64,000 nt of DNA from Paragordius varius (taxonomy: Eukaryota > Nematomorpha), in assembly GCA_964247055.1 (NCBI GenBank), contig OZ176056.1:3658001-3722000 (forward strand), given 5' to 3'. The notes under the pieces were generated by a model. That model was not told the DNA's origin. It did no database searches and was given only the letters and a program-made list of their open reading frames with translations. Positions 60,501 through 64,000 of this stretch are shown here, piece after piece. Position 1 is the first letter of the stretch, and each line of letters opens with the position of its first letter. The translations under genes and the position numbers were made by a program.

Positions 60501-62460
60501 TATGTGTCATAAAGTTCATCTTATATTTCAAAAAAAATTTTTTTATAACGTTTGTGAGGTTGTTTAATAATTATCATTTTTATTAGATTTTAATTATTAT
60601 TTTAGTGAATACGATAAAAAGTTAATCTTATTATGTCAGCTATGCGCATTATATTATTAAAAAAGTTAATTATATGTCTTGTGTTATTTTTAAAATAGCG
60701 CTTATTCTATAAAATTCAAGCTATATAAGTGTCATGAGAAAAACTGGGTAATTGAAAATGATAATATTTTAATAGTAAAAAATTATCCAGACAAATTTAT
60801 TTTTATAAATATATAAATAACTTATCATTTAAAGAAAGATGTAAATTGTTAATAAACTCAATTACATATAATACAAAATTGTAACTAATTAGTTTTATGG
60901 AGAATAATGGTTGTCTTAAACAAAATATTTGTCCTTTTTAAAATTTTATCCATAATTAAAATGAAATCAAAAAAGTATATATTTCATAAAATTAATCGAT
61001 TTTTTGAAAACGTTAACGGTATCCTGGAAACAATCAATCAATTTCATTTTAAATTAAAGTAAAAGTACAAATTTAAGTCTGCCATTAATAAATATATATA
61101 TATATATAAAACTCAATACAATTACAATTTTAACGTTTTTTACTGTTATGCAATAATATTATTTTAGCAGGTGGCTCACAATTCTTTAATAAACGCTTTC
61201 AAAAGTAAATACTATAAGAAGAAAATAAGAATATATTTGATTGAATGATAATTTGCGTTTATGATATGGCATGCAATAATTTGAAAAAAACATTTTTATT
61301 TAAATGTGAATGAATTTAAATATCTAAGGAGATTAGAAATATTGAAAGAACAACTTGAAATTTTTAAGGTCGTTACCTTACCTGTTGAATTCTAAGAGAT
61401 TTTCCATTTTTCTTTATATTAATAAAATGAATGTGTTTTGCATAAAACCTTTTCAATGTAACAAAAGATTTAGGCAGTCTAAATAGGTCGGAACCCATAT
61501 TTTTTAGTAATCCAAAATATATCTACCCTATTCCGTTAAATGCCAATATAATCAATAGATAGAATATAGTGTATTGAAGAAACCCAAATATTGTATGAGG
61601 TTTTTTATTAGACAAATAATTTATATACAATTATCATGATAACAGCTACTAAAATATTACCTGGTTCAATAAAAGCCATGATAAATGGTTTAAGGAATTT
61701 TTAGAATATTACATTAGAGATTTTGCGATTTCGAATAGTAAAATTTTTGATTTTAGGGTATAATTTCATATTACTGAATAAAGCATATTTAATATTTGAT
61801 TTTTTTTTCTAACTATAAAAATCTTTATAACGCAGAGCAGGGAACAAAGAATTTTATTTACGATTCCATCCCATTTCATACCATCTAATCAATGGAATTG
61901 TGATAAAAATTATTCCTTTGAAAAATACTGAACAATGCAATGCAATGCAATATATGAAAAAAGAGGCAATCGAAATTTTTTTCAAAATGTGCTTTCATAA
62001 AATAAGATCGTAAAAAAATAAATTGTTTTTTTTTCAATATATATAGAGAAAGGAACTAGTAGATATATACCTGTTGTAATTACACTATACAGGTAATATT
62101 TTAATTTTTTATTTTCAATTTTTTAAGAAGTATATAAGAAAAAGAAACAAGGATAATTTAATGTATTGTAGAGAAAGAATGATGTTGAAATAGCAGGGAA
62201 AAAAAATTGCTTAATATAATATTCACACCTTGCTGTTAAATTGAGTAAATAATACCTACAAAACAATATATAAAAAATAAAAACAATGTTAGTTTATATA
62301 TACCTAAGGCAAGTGTCTTTATAATAACACCTTATTTATAAAAATTTTCATTGAAATTTCTTAACGTTTCTTTTTTTAAACAAAGTTAATCAGATATATA
62401 GAGATTATTTAAAATATTTAACCACTAATATAAATTACTTAAACCAGATTTAGCCAAAAC
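57530..62460. other. AT-rich gene-free stretch upstream of Shank
   Basis: No protein-like frame, RNA gene or clear transposon. It contains (TA)n tracts near 58957-58976 and 61093-61108. The Shank promoter should lie in the part nearest 57530, but no TATA box could be picked out of the AT-rich background. Confidence 0.5.
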
Positions 62461-62464
62461 ACTG

Positions 62465-63684
62465 TGTGCAAAAAAGAGGGTCATTTTGATTTATCGAATT
62501 TTTATTTTTCATGAGATAGCTTATGATCAGGGAATTTTTGCCGAAATTATTATTTGTTGACAACCTAGTTTTTGAAATATTGAGAGAAAATCGAAATCGG
62601 GCAAAAAGTGAAAATTAAGGATAATTCAAAAAAATAATGATAAAATTTGAAATATTATGGTTTATTATCATTTTATGATATAATTTCAATATATAAGCAG
62701 CCTAAAATCAGATAGTTAGGGTTTCTATAATATATCAGCTCAAAAGATGGCGTTTCTCTTTTAAAACCCTCACAACGTAATTTTTTTTATAAAACTATAT
62801 TATGATTTTTTTTAATTATTTATTAGCTAAACTCACTATTAAAATCTTAACCATATTTTATTCAGTGAAAAAATTATATATTAAAATAAAATCAAAAATA
62901 TTGTTCTTTATTTTTACATTTTTTTGTCATCTGGTTTGTGAGTGTATAAAAAATTTATACTGTTTTATTTTAGAATCTTACATGAGTGCGAATTATAAAT
63001 ATATAATTTATGCAAAATAGGATTTAAAATTAATGGAATATTAACTATCAATCGTACAAATCCCAATAAAAATATTAATTTGTCATAAAACAGACTTGTT
63101 ACAGGGATTTGTAAGGATTGTTGGATGATATTCCACTGCTTTTAAATCCTATTTTGCATAAATTATATACTTAATCTTTCCCAAGTAAGAATCTAAAATA
63201 AAACAGTATAATTTTTTATATACTACCAGGTGACAAAAAAATGCAAAAATAAAAAACAATATTTGTTTTATTTTGATTTGAAAGTTTATTTTACTGAATA
63301 AAGTATGAATGTTAAATAGTGAGTTTAGTTAGTAAATTAAAAAAAATTATTTAAATTCATTAAATTTTTTTTGTCTTTTAAGTGTGATAAAAGAAAAACG
63401 CCACCTTTTGAGCTGAAATTTTATAGAAACCCCAACTCTATAATTTAGGCTATTTTTTTATTGAAAATATCTCTTAAAATGATAATAAACCATAATATTT
63501 CACATTTTATCATTATTTTTTGAATTATCCTTATTATCCGTAATTTTCACTTTTTCCCCCTCAATTTTGTCTCAATATTTCACAAACTAGGTTGTCAACA
63601 AATAAAAAATGCTGAAAATGATTCCTCTGGTCATAAGCTATCTCATGAAAAAAAAAATTATTGTTAAAAATTTTTTTGCACACC
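62465..63684. repeat. 1.2-kb hairpin (palindromic element)
   Basis: The left arm (62465 to about 63065) is the diverged reverse complement of the right arm (about 63103 to 63684), with a spacer of only about 40 bp. Outer ends are TGTGCAAAAAA and its inverse; shared inner blocks include TCATGAGATAGCTTATGA, GACAACCTAGTTTTTGAAAT, ATGCAAAATAGGATTTAAAA. Arms differ by scattered substitutions and small indels, more than in the palindrome at 1-3220. No coding capacity was seen. It is probably a large fold-back or MITE-like DNA element. Confidence 0.85.
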
Positions 63685-63689
63685 AAATA

Positions 63690-64000
63690 ATATCTATATA
63701 TGTCTTTATTCGCCAAGATAGCATATGGTCGTATCGGGGCTTAAATTAAAAAGTGTATAAAATGAAAATCCATATTAAATATTATAGGGCTTTTCTTCCT
63801 ACCTTATACAAGTTTATCTAAAGACATTTATAAAAATATAAATTCCTAGCTTTGGACATCCGTAAAAGGTTTGTAGGCCCACTCAAATTTAAAAAAAATT
63901 TTTTTATTATTTATTTATTCTCCGACAAAGTGTTGCCAAACTCAGAATCAACCTGTCAGTTAAGCTCCAACCCGTGTAAAAATTCGGGGTCGTTAAATAT
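63690..64000. other. End of window, nothing identified
   Basis: AT-rich; no feature recognised in the last 300 bases. Confidence 0.4.

Noticed and set aside
62802-63020. 72-codon frame inside the hairpin
   Set aside because: Composition is that of translated AT-rich repeat and the mirrored arm does not preserve the frame.

Overview
The window is eukaryotic and almost certainly from an invertebrate animal. It is very AT-rich, its genes are split by GT-AG introns, it uses the standard code (TAA, TAG and TGA all end genes), and it carries animal-specific proteins (Shank, cortactin) plus many Tc1/mariner and hAT remnants and a Ty3/gypsy element. Three introns of 21, 23 and 29 nt sit between blocks that align without a gap to known protein families. 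Such introns are exceptional in animals; dicyemids are the group I know for introns of this size. A dicyemid, orthonectid or other miniaturised lineage is therefore a possible source, but this is only inference, because other introns here reach 4 kb. No tRNA, rRNA or CRISPR was seen.

Layout. 1-3220: a large palindrome whose arms flank a decayed LINE reverse-transcriptase fragment. 4041-10862 (+): cortactin, twelve exons with four cortactin repeats and a C-terminal SH3. 11100-19060: repeat land with an iterated-TIR MITE, a mariner remnant, and a second mariner split by a hAT element with a perfect 8-bp target duplication. 21545-22075 (-): an unrecognised secreted protein that looks like a neuropeptide precursor. 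22985-23260: a short hAT-type MITE. 23302-27552: a young but broken Ty3/gypsy LTR retrotransposon with a 5-bp target duplication. 27560-31750: MITEs and another mariner remnant. 31839-32981 (+): a secreted glycine/tyrosine-rich repeat protein with a well-placed TATA box. 34054-35366: a hAT-type non-autonomous element.

36912-43443 is a compact gene island: an unrecognised two-exon gene (-), METTL23-like methyltransferase (+), mitochondrial ribosomal protein S26 (-), archease (+) and an AN1 zinc-finger protein (+). Two divergent pairs have start codons only 19 and 23 bp apart, and METTL23 and MRPS26 converge with 63 bp between stops. 43632-57528 (-): Shank, fourteen or fifteen exons, with the N-terminal SPN domain, ankyrin repeats and PDZ but no visible SH3 or SAM. 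57530-62460 is AT-rich sequence with no gene seen. 62465-63684 is a second, 1.2-kb hairpin.

The genes do not form one pathway. Cortactin and Shank are both actin/scaffold proteins (in vertebrates Shank binds cortactin), and archease and MRPS26 are housekeeping RNA-ligation and mitochondrial translation functions. The contrast between the tight gene island and the large, transposon-filled introns of its neighbours is the main structural feature.
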